From Ruegeria atlantica (GTDB lineage: Bacteria > Pseudomonadota > Alphaproteobacteria > Rhodobacterales > Rhodobacteraceae): a DNA stretch of 64,000 nucleotides. The stretch spans positions 124,001 through 188,000 of the forward strand of contig NZ_WQCG01000004.1 of the NCBI RefSeq assembly GCF_013032505.1. Reading direction: 5' to 3'. Made by a program: the position numbers and the translations under genes. The notes under the pieces are model-generated. The model searched no databases. It was not told the origin of the DNA and saw nothing but the letters and a program-made list of their open reading frames with translations. Each line of letters starts with the position of its first letter. Position 1 is the first letter of the stretch. Shown here in pieces: positions 36,083 to 45,275 of this stretch.

Positions 36083-38299
36083 ATGAGTCTTGCAGGAAAG
36101 CTCTCACAAGAACGGCGCGCGCGTTTGGCGGCTGAACGCTTGTTGGAAATGAAACAGGCAGAGCTTTCGGCCGCAAACCGCAAACTGGGCCTGCATGCGA
36201 TGGCGTTGACCAAGCGCATTGGTGAAACCCAGGCCGAGGTTGAAACGGTCCGGGATGAGAATGAAAAGGTAAAATCCGATCTGACGGTGGCAAACGCCAA
36301 GATCGAAGTAGCCGAACGCCGGCTATGGCACTCGATCCAGACCATTCAGGATGGGTTTGCGTTCTTCGACGAGGAAAGCCGCCTGATAGGGGCTAATGCG
36401 GCCTATTTAAGCGTTTTTGACGGGCTGGAAGAGGTTGCGCCAGGTGTGACCTATCCGAAAATTCTGGAAATTCTGACAACCGAAGGACTGATCGATCTCG
36501 GTTCCGAACCGATGCAGGCCTGGCGCGACAGGATGTTGCAGAGATGGGCAATGCCGTATCCTGTGCCCGAGGTTATCCGGTTGTGGAATGGCCACTACAT
36601 CAAGCTGATCGACCAGCGTGGTCACGGTGGCGATGTGGTCAGTCTGGCCCTGAACATCACCACATCTGTGCGGCATGAGGCTGAATTGACCGCAGCCCGT
36701 GAACGGGCCGAGGCGGCAAACCGCGCCAAATCGGCATTTCTGGCCAATATGAGCCATGAAATCCGAACCCCGATGAACGGTATTGTGGGCATGACCGAGT
36801 TGATGTCAGAAACGCCGCTAGATGAAGAACAGCGATTGTATCTGAACACCATTCGCAACTCGGGCGAAGCGCTTTTGGTGATTATCAACGACGTTCTGGA
36901 CTACTCCAAGATTGAGGCGGATAAACTGATCCTGCATCCCGAAGGGTTCGACTTTGAACGCTGCATTCTTGAGGTTGCGATGCTGTTGCAACCCAGCGTG
37001 CGCGACAAAGGGCTGACGCTATTGGTGGATTACGATCTGTTCCTGCCCACCTTGTTTGTCGGGGATCCGGGGCGGGTGCGGCAGGTTCTGACCAATCTCG
37101 TCGGCAATGCGGTTAAATTCACGTCCAAAGGCCATGTCCTGATCCGCGTTACCGGCGTGCCCAATCCGGACGCCCAATCCTGCGATGTGCATGTTGCGAT
37201 CGAAGACACCGGCATTGGAATTGACGAAGACAAAATCGGGCACATTTTTGGCGAGTTCAATCAGGTCGAAGACGAACGAAATCGCGCGTTTGAAGGCACA
37301 GGTTTGGGTCTGGCGATAACGAAACGGCTGATCACATTGATGGGCGGATCCATTTGGGTGGAGAGCGAGCCGGGGCAGGGGTCCTGCTTCGGATTTAGAT
37401 TCTCGCTGCCGACAGTTGAAGGTCCGCAACCTGCCCCGCCGGATCTTGAGGGACGCCTGCGCCATGTGATGATCGTCGAGGATCTGGCCGCCAACCGGGC
37501 GATACTGTCCAAACAATTGAGCCGCTTAGGGTCGCAGGTTACTGTTTGCGCATCCGGTCGAGAGGCGCTGGAAACGCTGGACGACAGCGTCGACCTTCTG
37601 CTGTGCGATCACGACCTGCCCGACATGGACGGACTGGAACTGGCCACCACGCTGAAAGAAAGGGGAATGGCCAATCTGCCGATTGTTGTGATGTCGGCCA
37701 ATCCCGGGGTGATTCACGCCCATCCCGCGCGTAACCTGATCGAAGGGGTCTTGCAAAAGCCGATCCCTAGAGCCGAGCTATACGCGCGCCTTCAGTCGCT
37801 TGGTCGACCGAAAAGCCTTGCAAGCCCTACGGATACCGCGCCAGACGATCGGGATTTAAGTAAGCCCGCATGTGCTGAAACGCAGCGCATCATGCGCGTG
37901 CTCGCGGCGGAGGATAACCGGACCAACCAGTTGATCCTCAAAAAAATGGTCAAGGATATGAACGTCGACTTGCGGTTTGCCGGCAATGGGATCGAAGCGG
38001 TGCAGGAATATCAGGAATTTGACCCTGACTTGATCTTCATGGATATCTCGATGCCGAAAATGGACGGCAAACAGGCGACGGGCGAAATCCGGCGTCGCGA
38101 AATTGAAACCGGCCGACATGTTCCCATTGTCGCCCTGACGGCACATGCAATGGCGGGTGACGATCAGGGGATATTGTCGGCCGGGCTGGATCATTACCTG
38201 ACGAAACCTCTACAGAAACGGAAGATTCACCAGATGGTCCTGACCCATAAACCTGACGATTGTTGCCCGGTCATTGCAGAGGAAAGCCAGGCTGACTAG
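36083..38299 (+). CDS. cytoplasmic hybrid histidine kinase with two receiver domains
   Basis: 738 residues, no membrane helix. N-terminal coiled coil (about 1-80), a PAS-like domain (SIQTIQDGFAFFDEESRLIGANAAYLSVF, about 82-200), HisKA with the phosphoacceptor His in FLANMSHEIRTPMNGI (about residue 225), HATPase with N-box NLVGNAVKFTSKG, G1 DTGIGID and GTGLGLAI, then two receivers. The first has phospho-Asp in LLLCDHDLPDMDG, the second in LIFMDISMPKMDG. No Hpt domain follows, so phosphotransfer must involve another protein or be internal. Start uncertain: ATG 36083 fits the family start better than ATG 36056; neither has a strong ribosome-binding site. The output regulator is not adjacent. Confidence 0.9.
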   Translation: MSLAGKLSQERRARLAAERLLEMKQAELSAANRKLGLHAMALTKRIGETQAEVETVRDENEKVKSDLTVANAKIEVAERRLWHSIQTIQDGFAFFDEESRLIGANAAYLSVFDGLEEVAPGVTYPKILEILTTEGLIDLGSEPMQAWRDRMLQRWAMPYPVPEVIRLWNGHYIKLIDQRGHGGDVVSLALNITTSVRHEAELTAARERAEAANRAKSAFLANMSHEIRTPMNGIVGMTELMSETPLDEEQRLYLNTIRNSGEALLVIINDVLDYSKIEADKLILHPEGFDFERCILEVAMLLQPSVRDKGLTLLVDYDLFLPTLFVGDPGRVRQVLTNLVGNAVKFTSKGHVLIRVTGVPNPDAQSCDVHVAIEDTGIGIDEDKIGHIFGEFNQVEDERNRAFEGTGLGLAITKRLITLMGGSIWVESEPGQGSCFGFRFSLPTVEGPQPAPPDLEGRLRHVMIVEDLAANRAILSKQLSRLGSQVTVCASGREALETLDDSVDLLLCDHDLPDMDGLELATTLKERGMANLPIVVMSANPGVIHAHPARNLIEGVLQKPIPRAELYARLQSLGRPKSLASPTDTAPDDRDLSKPACAETQRIMRVLAAEDNRTNQLILKKMVKDMNVDLRFAGNGIEAVQEYQEFDPDLIFMDISMPKMDGKQATGEIRRREIETGRHVPIVALTAHAMAGDDQGILSAGLDHYLTKPLQKRKIHQMVLTHKPDDCCPVIAEESQAD

Positions 38300-38308
38300 A
38301 TTGAGCTC

Positions 38309-38770
38309 ATGTCTGAAGATCGTGGATTTCGACCCCGTGCACTGGGTGAAATTGCCATCCGCTGCGCTGATATGGCGGCCATGGTCGCGTTTTATGAAAA
38401 CGTGATCGGATTGGAGCGTCTTAGCGGGGACCACAATAGCGCGATCACGTTCTTCCAAATTGCGCCCGGATACGGCGGCCACACGCAGGTTCTAGCGTTG
38501 TTTCACCACACTGCCGCCCCGCGACCAGGCCTGCATCCTACTGGATCGCAAAACCCGGTGACGGGTGGCGCGTCATCCCTGCATCATATCGCCTTGTCGC
38601 TGCCTTTCGACGAACAAGAGGCGGTAATGCGGTGGTATGATCACCTTGGTCAACCTTATCGGGTTGAGCAGTTCGGGTGGATCGGCTGGCGCGGCATCTT
38701 CACCGAAGACCCCGAAGGCAACACGGTCGAACTGGTCGCATACGATCCGTCAATGTCGGATCAGGCCTGA
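38309..38770 (+). CDS. VOC/glyoxalase-superfamily protein
   Basis: 153 residues with one vicinal-oxygen-chelate unit (two beta-alpha-beta-beta-beta modules). The N-terminal module is LGEIAIRCADMAAMVAFYENVIGLERL. The C-terminal one has SSLHHIALSLPF, with a metal-type His, and GIFTEDPEGNTVELVAYDP with the metal-type Glu. The enzyme activity cannot be assigned. It starts 10 bp after the histidine kinase and may share its transcript. Its 3' end overlaps yaaA by 10 bp (convergent). Confidence 0.83.
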   Translation: MSEDRGFRPRALGEIAIRCADMAAMVAFYENVIGLERLSGDHNSAITFFQIAPGYGGHTQVLALFHHTAAPRPGLHPTGSQNPVTGGASSLHHIALSLPFDEQEAVMRWYDHLGQPYRVEQFGWIGWRGIFTEDPEGNTVELVAYDPSMSDQA

Positions 38771-39531
38771 TAGGGTCGCACGAAAACGGGTTTGTTTTCT
38801 TCTGACAACTCGGGGCGGTATACGTAGCCGCCCGTATCGAAGTCCAACAGCCCTTTTGGGTCGTCCAGCCTATGCTGAATGATATACCGCGCCATCGCAC
38901 CACGCGCCTTCTTGGCAAAGAAGCTCACGATCTTAGGCGTGCCGGCTTTGTCTTCCATGAAGACAGGCGTGACGACGCGCAGTTTCAGCGCTTTAGGCTC
39001 TACTGCACCGAAATACTCCTGGCTGGCGCAGTTCACCAGCACATCTGATCCAATCTCAGCACCTTGCGCATTCAGTGCTTTGCTCAGTTGATCGCGCCAA
39101 TACTCATACAGGTTCTTTCCGCGGCGGGTCTTAAGTTTGCTGCCCATCTCAAGACGGTAGGCCTGAATGGAATCAAGCGGGCGCAGCACGCCATAGAGGC
39201 CAGACAGAATACGAAGATGATCCTGCGCCCAAGCCATCTCCTCGGAATCCAGCGAAGCAGCTTCCAGCCCCTGATATGTGTCGCCCGCAAATGCCAGCGC
39301 GGCTGGGCGCGTCGCATCCGCTTCGGGTGCGTCTGAGAATGCGCGATACCGGTCGCGGTTCAGGCGCGCGAGATCATCGCTCAGGTCCATCAGCTTTTTC
39401 AAATCACCCAGTGTCAGGTTGCGCGCTGTTTTTGACAGGCGGATGGCATCGTCCTGAAAGTCGGGCTGCGTGACTGCGACGTCTCGTTCTGCCCAGTCCA
39501 GCCTTTTGGCCGGGGAAATCACTACCAGCAT
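38761..39531 (-). CDS. yaaA: YaaA family peroxide-stress protein (UPF0246)
   Basis: 256 residues, complete YaaA/DUF328 protein. It starts MLVVISPAKRLDW and continues with LYGVLRPLDSIQAYRLEMG, LVNCASQEYFGAV and the Lys-rich FFAKKARGAMARYII near the end. E. coli YaaA lowers free iron and protects DNA during peroxide stress; the fold binds DNA. The downstream neighbour recQ on the same strand is 33 bp upstream in transcription direction, so the two may form a recQ-yaaA unit, which would link DNA repair and oxidative-stress defence. Confidence 0.92.
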   Translation of the reverse strand: MLVVISPAKRLDWAERDVAVTQPDFQDDAIRLSKTARNLTLGDLKKLMDLSDDLARLNRDRYRAFSDAPEADATRPAALAFAGDTYQGLEAASLDSEEMAWAQDHLRILSGLYGVLRPLDSIQAYRLEMGSKLKTRRGKNLYEYWRDQLSKALNAQGAEIGSDVLVNCASQEYFGAVEPKALKLRVVTPVFMEDKAGTPKIVSFFAKKARGAMARYIIQHRLDDPKGLLDFDTGGYVYRPELSEENKPVFVRPYQA

Positions 39532-39564
39532 ATCCGCCCTCTTTCCTTGCCTGTTTTGGCGTAT

Positions 39565-41604
39565 TTAGTCCGTCTGTTGCAGCACGTCCAGAAAGGCGGC
39601 CCCAAACCTTTCGTGACGGCGCTCGCCCAGAACGTGCTCAATCGCGCGGGGGTCGCCTGATCGCAGCTGTGCGACCTTGGCCAATTGCGAAGCAGAGCAG
39701 GTCAGAGGTTTGTCGATCCCGTCCGGACCCCGCGACAGCTGCGATTGCACTTCAAGAAGTTGATCATAGATATCGCCCTGTTCCCGACCAGCCAATTTTC
39801 GGCGCGCGGGATGAAGGGCCTCGACCTCGCCAGCAATGACTTCAAGAAAGGTATCGCCGTAGCGTTCCAGCTTTTTCGCGCCGACCCCGCCAATTCGAGC
39901 CATGTCATCCAAAGACACAGGGCGTTTTTCGGCCATTTCGATCAGGGTGCGGTCGGGAAATATGACATAGGCCGGGACTCGCGCGGATTCGGCCAAAGCG
40001 CGCCTTTTGGCCTTGAGCGCCGATAACAGCGGCGCATCTTCCTCGGACACCATCATTTTGACCGCTGGACGGCGCCCGGCCTTGCGGAGTGTGTCCTTAC
40101 GCAAGCTTATCTGCGCCTCTCCCTTCAGGATGGGTTTGGCGGCCTCGGTCATTTGCAGTGCGCCATGGCGTTCCGGGTCGGGGCGAACCAGATCATGCCC
40201 CATCATCTGCCGGAAAATGGCCTGCCATTGCGGGCGCGACCACTCTTTGCCGACCCCATAGGTTGACAGCTGGTCATGACGTCGCGCGCGAATTTTGTCT
40301 GTTTCGTTGCCTAGAAGAATGTCGATCAAGTGACCCGCGCCAAACCATTCCTCAGTGCGCAGGATCGCAGACAGGGCCATCCGGACGGGCGTGGTGCCGT
40401 CGAAAACCTCGGGCGGGGTGTCACACAGATCGCATTTTCCGCATGGTTCAGCCAATTCACCGAAATAGCCCAACAGAGTCTGACGGCGGCATTCCAAAGC
40501 TTCGGCCAAGCCCAGCAAGGCATTCAGGCGCGCGTGGTCAGCCATACGGCGTTCTGGCGGGGCCAACCCCTCGTCGACTTGCGAGCGGCGCAGGCGGATA
40601 TCGTCCGGGCCAAACAGGGTCAGGGTCTCGGCGGGTCCGCCATCACGCCCGGCGCGACCGATCTCCTGATAATAGGCTTCGATAGACTTGGGCAGGTCCG
40701 CATGGGCAACCCAGCGGATGTCCGGCTTATCGATGCCCATGCCGAAGGCTACCGTAGCAACCACGATCAATCCGTCTTCGCGGGCAAATCGGGTTTCGAC
40801 GATACGGCGATCTTCGGCCTCCATTCCGCCGTGATAATGGCAGGCAGAATGCCCCTCAGCGCGCAGCGCTTGCGCCAGAACCTCGGTCTTGTTGCGGGTG
40901 CCGCAATAGACGATTCCCGACTGACCTTTGCGGGCCTGGGCGAAATCCAGGATTTGCTTGCGGGGTCCATCCTTGGCGGCAAAAGCCAGATGGATGTTGG
41001 GGCGATCGAACCCGCGCAGGAACTTGTTGGGGGGTGTTCCGTCGAACAATTTCTCGACGATCTCATCTTGCGTTTCAGCATCCGCGGTTGCCGTGAAGGC
41101 GGCGAGGGGCACGTTCAACGTGCGCCGCAGTTCCCCAATCCGCAGGTAATCCGGGCGGAAATCGTGGCCCCATTGGCTGACACAATGCGCCTCGTCCACG
41201 GCGATCAGGTTGACGTTTATGCGGCGTAGCATCCCCAATGCTGACCCCGCTGCTAAACGTTCGGGGGCCATGTAAAGCAGCTTTAGCCGCCCGGCCTCCA
41301 GCGCTTCCCACACGGCATCGGTTTCCTCGGGCGTGTTTCCGGATGTCAGGGCACCGGCTTCAACCCCGGCCTCCTGCAATCCGCGCACCTGATCGCGCAT
41401 CAAGGCGATTAGCGGTGAGATCACCACCGTCACACCATCGCGCATCAGCGCAGGCAGTTGATAACAAAGAGATTTACCACCGCCTGTTGGCATGATCGCC
41501 AGCACATTTTCGCCTGCGGTCACGGCATCGACGATCTCTTCCTGCCCGGGGCGGAAGTCGTCGAATCCAAAGACATCTCGCAACATCGGTGCGGCGTCGA
41601 ACAT
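39565..41604 (-). CDS. recQ: ATP-dependent DNA helicase RecQ
   Basis: 679 residues. Superfamily 2 helicase: Walker A MPTGGGKSLCYQLPA, DEAH box in AVDEAHCVSQWGHDFRP, motif III AFTATAD and motif VI QEIGRAGRDG. A zinc-binding segment (CRRQTLLGYFGELAEPCGKCDLC) with winged-helix RQC domain follows, then an HRDC domain (about residues 520-600) with RIGGVGAKKLERYGDTFLEVI. An extra C-terminal helical part of about 65 residues follows. It acts in recombination and replication restart. Monocistronic or with yaaA. No LexA box seen in the 78-bp upstream gap. Confidence 0.95.
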   Translation of the reverse strand: MFDAAPMLRDVFGFDDFRPGQEEIVDAVTAGENVLAIMPTGGGKSLCYQLPALMRDGVTVVISPLIALMRDQVRGLQEAGVEAGALTSGNTPEETDAVWEALEAGRLKLLYMAPERLAAGSALGMLRRINVNLIAVDEAHCVSQWGHDFRPDYLRIGELRRTLNVPLAAFTATADAETQDEIVEKLFDGTPPNKFLRGFDRPNIHLAFAAKDGPRKQILDFAQARKGQSGIVYCGTRNKTEVLAQALRAEGHSACHYHGGMEAEDRRIVETRFAREDGLIVVATVAFGMGIDKPDIRWVAHADLPKSIEAYYQEIGRAGRDGGPAETLTLFGPDDIRLRRSQVDEGLAPPERRMADHARLNALLGLAEALECRRQTLLGYFGELAEPCGKCDLCDTPPEVFDGTTPVRMALSAILRTEEWFGAGHLIDILLGNETDKIRARRHDQLSTYGVGKEWSRPQWQAIFRQMMGHDLVRPDPERHGALQMTEAAKPILKGEAQISLRKDTLRKAGRRPAVKMMVSEEDAPLLSALKAKRRALAESARVPAYVIFPDRTLIEMAEKRPVSLDDMARIGGVGAKKLERYGDTFLEVIAGEVEALHPARRKLAGREQGDIYDQLLEVQSQLSRGPDGIDKPLTCSASQLAKVAQLRSGDPRAIEHVLGERRHERFGAAFLDVLQQTD

Positions 41605-41682
41605 GTGCGGTGTTGCCCTGTTTTAAGGTCTATCTGCTCTTAAGACAGGACAATCACATACTAAGATTCGGTGAACAAGGCC

Positions 41683-41970
41683 TCAGACGAAATAGACCGC
41701 ATTGTTGATCAGGATAATCCGCAGCGCATAAACAGCGACCAACACTATCAACGGCGTTAGATCCAGCCCGCCCATGTTGGGCAGAATACGACGGATCGGG
41801 CCGTAGATAGGCTCTAATATGCGGTTAAGCCCGTACCAGATTTGCGCCACCAGTTGTTGATGCAGGTTTAGAACCTGAAAGTTGATCAGCCAGCTCATGA
41901 TCACATGGGCCAGGATGATGAACCAGACAATGTCCAGGATCAGCAGAAGAATTTGGATCAGCGACAGCAT
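41683..41970 (-). CDS. YggT family membrane protein
   Basis: 95 residues with two hydrophobic segments around the YggT motif: IQILLLILDIVWFIILAHVIMSWL, then YGLNRILEPIYGPIRRILPNMGGLDLTPLIVLVAV. Members are inner-membrane proteins tied to osmotic adaptation or division-septum organisation, but the function is not settled. GGAGT precedes the ATG at 41970; an in-frame ATG at 42036 would add 22 residues that do not fit the family. Confidence 0.85.
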   Translation of the reverse strand: MLSLIQILLLILDIVWFIILAHVIMSWLINFQVLNLHQQLVAQIWYGLNRILEPIYGPIRRILPNMGGLDLTPLIVLVAVYALRIILINNAVYFV

Positions 41971-42099
41971 GGGCACTCCGTTTTCACATTTGCTGAGACC
42001 TAAGCGCCCCTGCGGCAAAGAGCAAGTGTAAGCCAACAGAACGCTTGCGAATTAGGCCAAAGACCCGTCTTATGAAAACAACGATAAACAGGGGCAGTC

Positions 42100-43467
42100 A
42101 TGGCAGAAATTTCCAAGCGCAAGCGCATTTGGGGCTGGTGGTTTTTCGACTGGGCCAGTCAGCCGTATCACACCTTGCTGGTGACTTTTGTTTTTGGCCC
42201 CTACTTTGCCGGAGTGGCGGCCGGGTATTACGCCAACGCAGGTTTGGACGCAGATGCTGCCGCCGCGCGGGCACAGACGGTTTGGGCCAACTGCCTGACA
42301 ATCACCGGTTTGATCATCGCGTTTGGTGCGCCGTTATTGGGGGCCATGGCCGATGTTTCGGGTCGCCGCATTCCGTGGATATTTGCCTTTTCGGTGATGT
42401 ACGCCGTGGGCTCGGCTGCGCTGTGGTACACGTTGCCGGACGGATCGAATATGTGGCTGATGCTTTCGGCATTTGGCCTGGGCTTTGTGGGCGCGGAGTA
42501 CGCGCTGATCTTTATCAACTCGCAATTGCCCGATCTGGGTGACGACAATGAGGTCGGCGAGATTTCGGGTTCTGGTTTTGCCTTTGGGTACTTTGGCGGG
42601 TTGATCTCACTTGCGATCATGCTGGCTTTGTTTGTTGAACAGGGCAATGGCAAGACGCTGATTGGGATGGATCCGATGTTCGGGTTGGATGCCTCAACTC
42701 AGCAAGGCACGCGTTTCGTGGGGCCGTTTACGGCGGGTTGGTTCGTATTGTTCATGATTCCCTACTTCCTGTGGGTCCGAGACGACGCGCCCACAGACAA
42801 GAAAGGGAGCGTAAGCGAAGCGCTGAATCTGCTGGCCAAATCGGTTTCCAATCTGCGCCACCGGGTCAGTCTGGCGACGTACCTTGGATCTTCGATGTTT
42901 TACCGCGATGCATTGAATGGTCTCTACAGCTTTGGCGGCGTTTATGCGCGTCTTGTGCTGGAATGGGACCTGATCAAGATTGGGGTTTTTGGCATTGTCA
43001 GCGTTCTGGCGGCGGCTGCATTTTCCTGGGTTGGCGGAAAACTGGACAAGAAATATGGCCCTAAACCGGTGATTTTAGTGGCCATCTGGGTGTTAATCTT
43101 TGTTTGCACCACCATCGTGTCGATGGATAGGACACAGATTTTTGGGATATCACTACCGGAAGGATCCGGCCTGCCTGATCTGGTGTTTTTTGGTTGCGGC
43201 GTACTAATCGGCGGTATGGGAGGTATTTTGCAGTCGGCCAGCCGCTCGATGATGGTGCGTCACACCGATCCCGATGCCCCCGTTGAAAGCTTTGGCCTTT
43301 ATGGGCTGTCAGGCCGTGCCACCGCCTTTGCCGCCCCTTTGCTGATCGGAATTGCCACAACCGTAACTGGCAGCGCGAGACTAGGGGTGTCACCGATCGT
43401 TCTGTTGTTTATTCTGGGGCTATTCCTGATGCGCTGGGTGAAACCGGAAGGGGATCAGAGCAGATGA
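42100..43467 (+). CDS. UMF1/Atg22-like MFS transporter
   Basis: 455 residues, about 12 membrane helices. The N-terminal WGWWFFDWASQPYHTLLVTFVFGPYF and SGSGFAFGYFGGLISLAIML are typical of the UMF1 family, bacterial relatives of yeast vacuolar amino-acid effluxer Atg22. Substrate not established. GGGGCAG lies before the ATG. It overlaps mepA by 4 bp (ATGA), which couples a putative amino-acid or peptide carrier to a murein hydrolase. That suggests, without proving, recycling of wall-derived material. Confidence 0.85.
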   Translation: MAEISKRKRIWGWWFFDWASQPYHTLLVTFVFGPYFAGVAAGYYANAGLDADAAAARAQTVWANCLTITGLIIAFGAPLLGAMADVSGRRIPWIFAFSVMYAVGSAALWYTLPDGSNMWLMLSAFGLGFVGAEYALIFINSQLPDLGDDNEVGEISGSGFAFGYFGGLISLAIMLALFVEQGNGKTLIGMDPMFGLDASTQQGTRFVGPFTAGWFVLFMIPYFLWVRDDAPTDKKGSVSEALNLLAKSVSNLRHRVSLATYLGSSMFYRDALNGLYSFGGVYARLVLEWDLIKIGVFGIVSVLAAAAFSWVGGKLDKKYGPKPVILVAIWVLIFVCTTIVSMDRTQIFGISLPEGSGLPDLVFFGCGVLIGGMGGILQSASRSMMVRHTDPDAPVESFGLYGLSGRATAFAAPLLIGIATTVTGSARLGVSPIVLLFILGLFLMRWVKPEGDQSR

Positions 43468-44327
43468 TAATACTACGTTTTTTAGCAATACTGGCAACAA
43501 TAACCCTAGCGAACACCGCCTCTGCACAGCCCCTGGCAAAGCAGTTGTTTGGGGCACAGAAAGTAAGTTCACAGCAAAAACCGGCGGCTTTCGGCAGTTA
43601 TTCGCGCGGATGTGCTGCCGGGTCGGTGCAATTGCCCGAAACCGGGCCGACATGGCAGGCGATGCGGTTGTCGCGCAACCGCAACTGGGGGCATCCGGTT
43701 GCGATCGACTACGTTCAGGACCTCAGCAAATTTGCTGCCAGGCAGCCGGGATGGAATGGTCTCTATGTTGGGGATATCAGCCAGCCGCGCGGTGGACCGA
43801 TGACTTCCGGGCATCGCAGCCATCAGCTGGGTCTGGATATCGACATCTGGATGTTGCCCGGCGACAACATGCGGCTGAGCCGCAAAGCGCGTGAGAACCT
43901 CTCGTCCATTTCGCTGCGCCGCTCCAACGGGGCATTTGTCAACGGCAACTGGACGCAACAGCACCACGCCGTTCTGCGCGAGGCCGCAAAGGACAAGCGC
44001 GTCGCACGAATTTTCGTGTTCCCCGGCGCAAAGGTCGAGATGTGTAAAAACGAAAAGGGCAATCGGGCTTACCTGCGAAAAATAAGGCCGTGGTGGGGGC
44101 ATCATTATCATTTCCATGTGCGTCTGAAGTGCCCGCGTGGGTCCAAGGGCTGCGTTAATCAGGATCCGCCGCCCAAAGGTGATGGCTGCGCCGACGCACA
44201 GCAGTGGGTGAACAACATCCTAAACCCGCCCCCGCCTGACCCAAATGCACCTGCGCCCAAGAAACGGCGTGAATATCGATTGGCCGATTTACCTCAGCAA
44301 TGCACGCAAGTTCTGCAATCCAACTGA
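43464..44327 (+). CDS. mepA: penicillin-insensitive murein DD-endopeptidase MepA
   Basis: 287 residues with a signal peptide (ILRFLAILATITLANTASA). The mature protein tracks E. coli MepA closely: AKQLFGAQKVSSQQKPAAFG, GPTWQAMRLSRNRNWGHP and the zinc-binding GHRSHQLGLDIDIWMLPG (His-x6-Asp), with a second zinc site in WWGHHYHFHVRLKCP. It cleaves DD-peptide crosslinks in the periplasm. Six Cys suggest disulfides, as in the family. It overlaps the phytase-like gene by 28 bp. Confidence 0.94.
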   Translation: MIILRFLAILATITLANTASAQPLAKQLFGAQKVSSQQKPAAFGSYSRGCAAGSVQLPETGPTWQAMRLSRNRNWGHPVAIDYVQDLSKFAARQPGWNGLYVGDISQPRGGPMTSGHRSHQLGLDIDIWMLPGDNMRLSRKARENLSSISLRRSNGAFVNGNWTQQHHAVLREAAKDKRVARIFVFPGAKVEMCKNEKGNRAYLRKIRPWWGHHYHFHVRLKCPRGSKGCVNQDPPPKGDGCADAQQWVNNILNPPPPDPNAPAPKKRREYRLADLPQQCTQVLQSN

Positions 44328-45184
44328 TCATCGCGGTATTGCTAGCCGGAGTGGCTTGGGCAGTTGATTACAAAATGCCCAACCATCTTGGCAGTTACAC
44401 GTGGCGGCACACGGCCGAATGGTTCGGCGGGTTTTCGGCCATCCACCTCTCGGATGATGGCCGCCATCTGATTGGCATGACCGATCGGGCGACGTTGGTC
44501 GCTGCACAGGTCAGGCGTCGTGGCGATGAAATCGTCGGTATCGATATCACCGGAGATTGGCCGCTCATTTCCAGTACGGGGCGGGCCCTGATCGGCGGTG
44601 CCGGGGATTCCGAAGGTATTGCGATTGCGCCTGATGGTGGCTTCTTTGTCTCGTTCGAAAGCACGTCCCGTGTGGCGTACTACCCAGCACCAGGAACGAA
44701 AGCGCAGATTTTGCCGCGGCCCAATGCGTTCGATGGCTTTGCCGTCAACGGGTCGCTTGAGGCATTGGCCATTGATCAGCGCGGCCACCTTTTCACTATG
44801 CCCGAGGAAAACCGAACAGCGGCAGGCGATATCCCCGTCTATCGCTGGGACGGTCGGGCCTGGTCGACGCCTTTCGTCTTGCCGCAACGGGGAAAATTTC
44901 TACCGGTCGCGGCAGATTTCGGACCGGACGGAAAGTTCTACGTTTTGGAGCGCGATGTAGGCTGGATCGGGTTCCGTTCGCGTCTGCGGCGATGGCAGTT
45001 AGACGGCGACACCTTGCACGCTGAAGAGGTTCTGTTTCAAACGGGGGCCGGCGCGCATGACAACCTCGAAGGTTTGTCAGTCTGGCGCGATGAATCGGGC
45101 CGGCTGCGCGCTACAATGGTATCGGATGACAATTTTCTGGCACTTCAGCGCACCGAGCTGGTCGAATACACGCTGCCCGATTGA
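44300..45184 (+). CDS. exported esterase-like/phytase-like beta-propeller protein
   Basis: 294 residues with a hydrophobic N-terminus (IQLIIAVLLAGVAWA) as signal or anchor and a domain of the esterase-like activity of phytase family: FGGFSAIHLSDDGRHLIGMTDRA, DSEGIAIAPDGGFFVSFES, SLEALAIDQRGHLFTMPE and AHDNLEGLSVWRDESG. The repeating Asp-Gly and Glu-Gly/Glu-Ala loops are those expected to bind calcium at the propeller. Real substrate unknown. The start overlaps mepA by 28 bp, so translation is coupled. Confidence 0.82.
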   Translation: MHASSAIQLIIAVLLAGVAWAVDYKMPNHLGSYTWRHTAEWFGGFSAIHLSDDGRHLIGMTDRATLVAAQVRRRGDEIVGIDITGDWPLISSTGRALIGGAGDSEGIAIAPDGGFFVSFESTSRVAYYPAPGTKAQILPRPNAFDGFAVNGSLEALAIDQRGHLFTMPEENRTAAGDIPVYRWDGRAWSTPFVLPQRGKFLPVAADFGPDGKFYVLERDVGWIGFRSRLRRWQLDGDTLHAEEVLFQTGAGAHDNLEGLSVWRDESGRLRATMVSDDNFLALQRTELVEYTLPD

Positions 45185-45275
45185 CTTGCCTAAAGCAAAG
45201 GTCTAAACGCACGGCTTGCCTTGGGATGAGCCCTTGGCCAAGTCGCCGCTACCTTGTCAAAACGGGCATCTGAAA

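Noticed and set aside
45185..45275. preQ1-type riboswitch ahead of yhhQ
   Set aside because: The 91-bp gap shows no H-type pseudoknot pattern or A-rich tail of known preQ1 classes.
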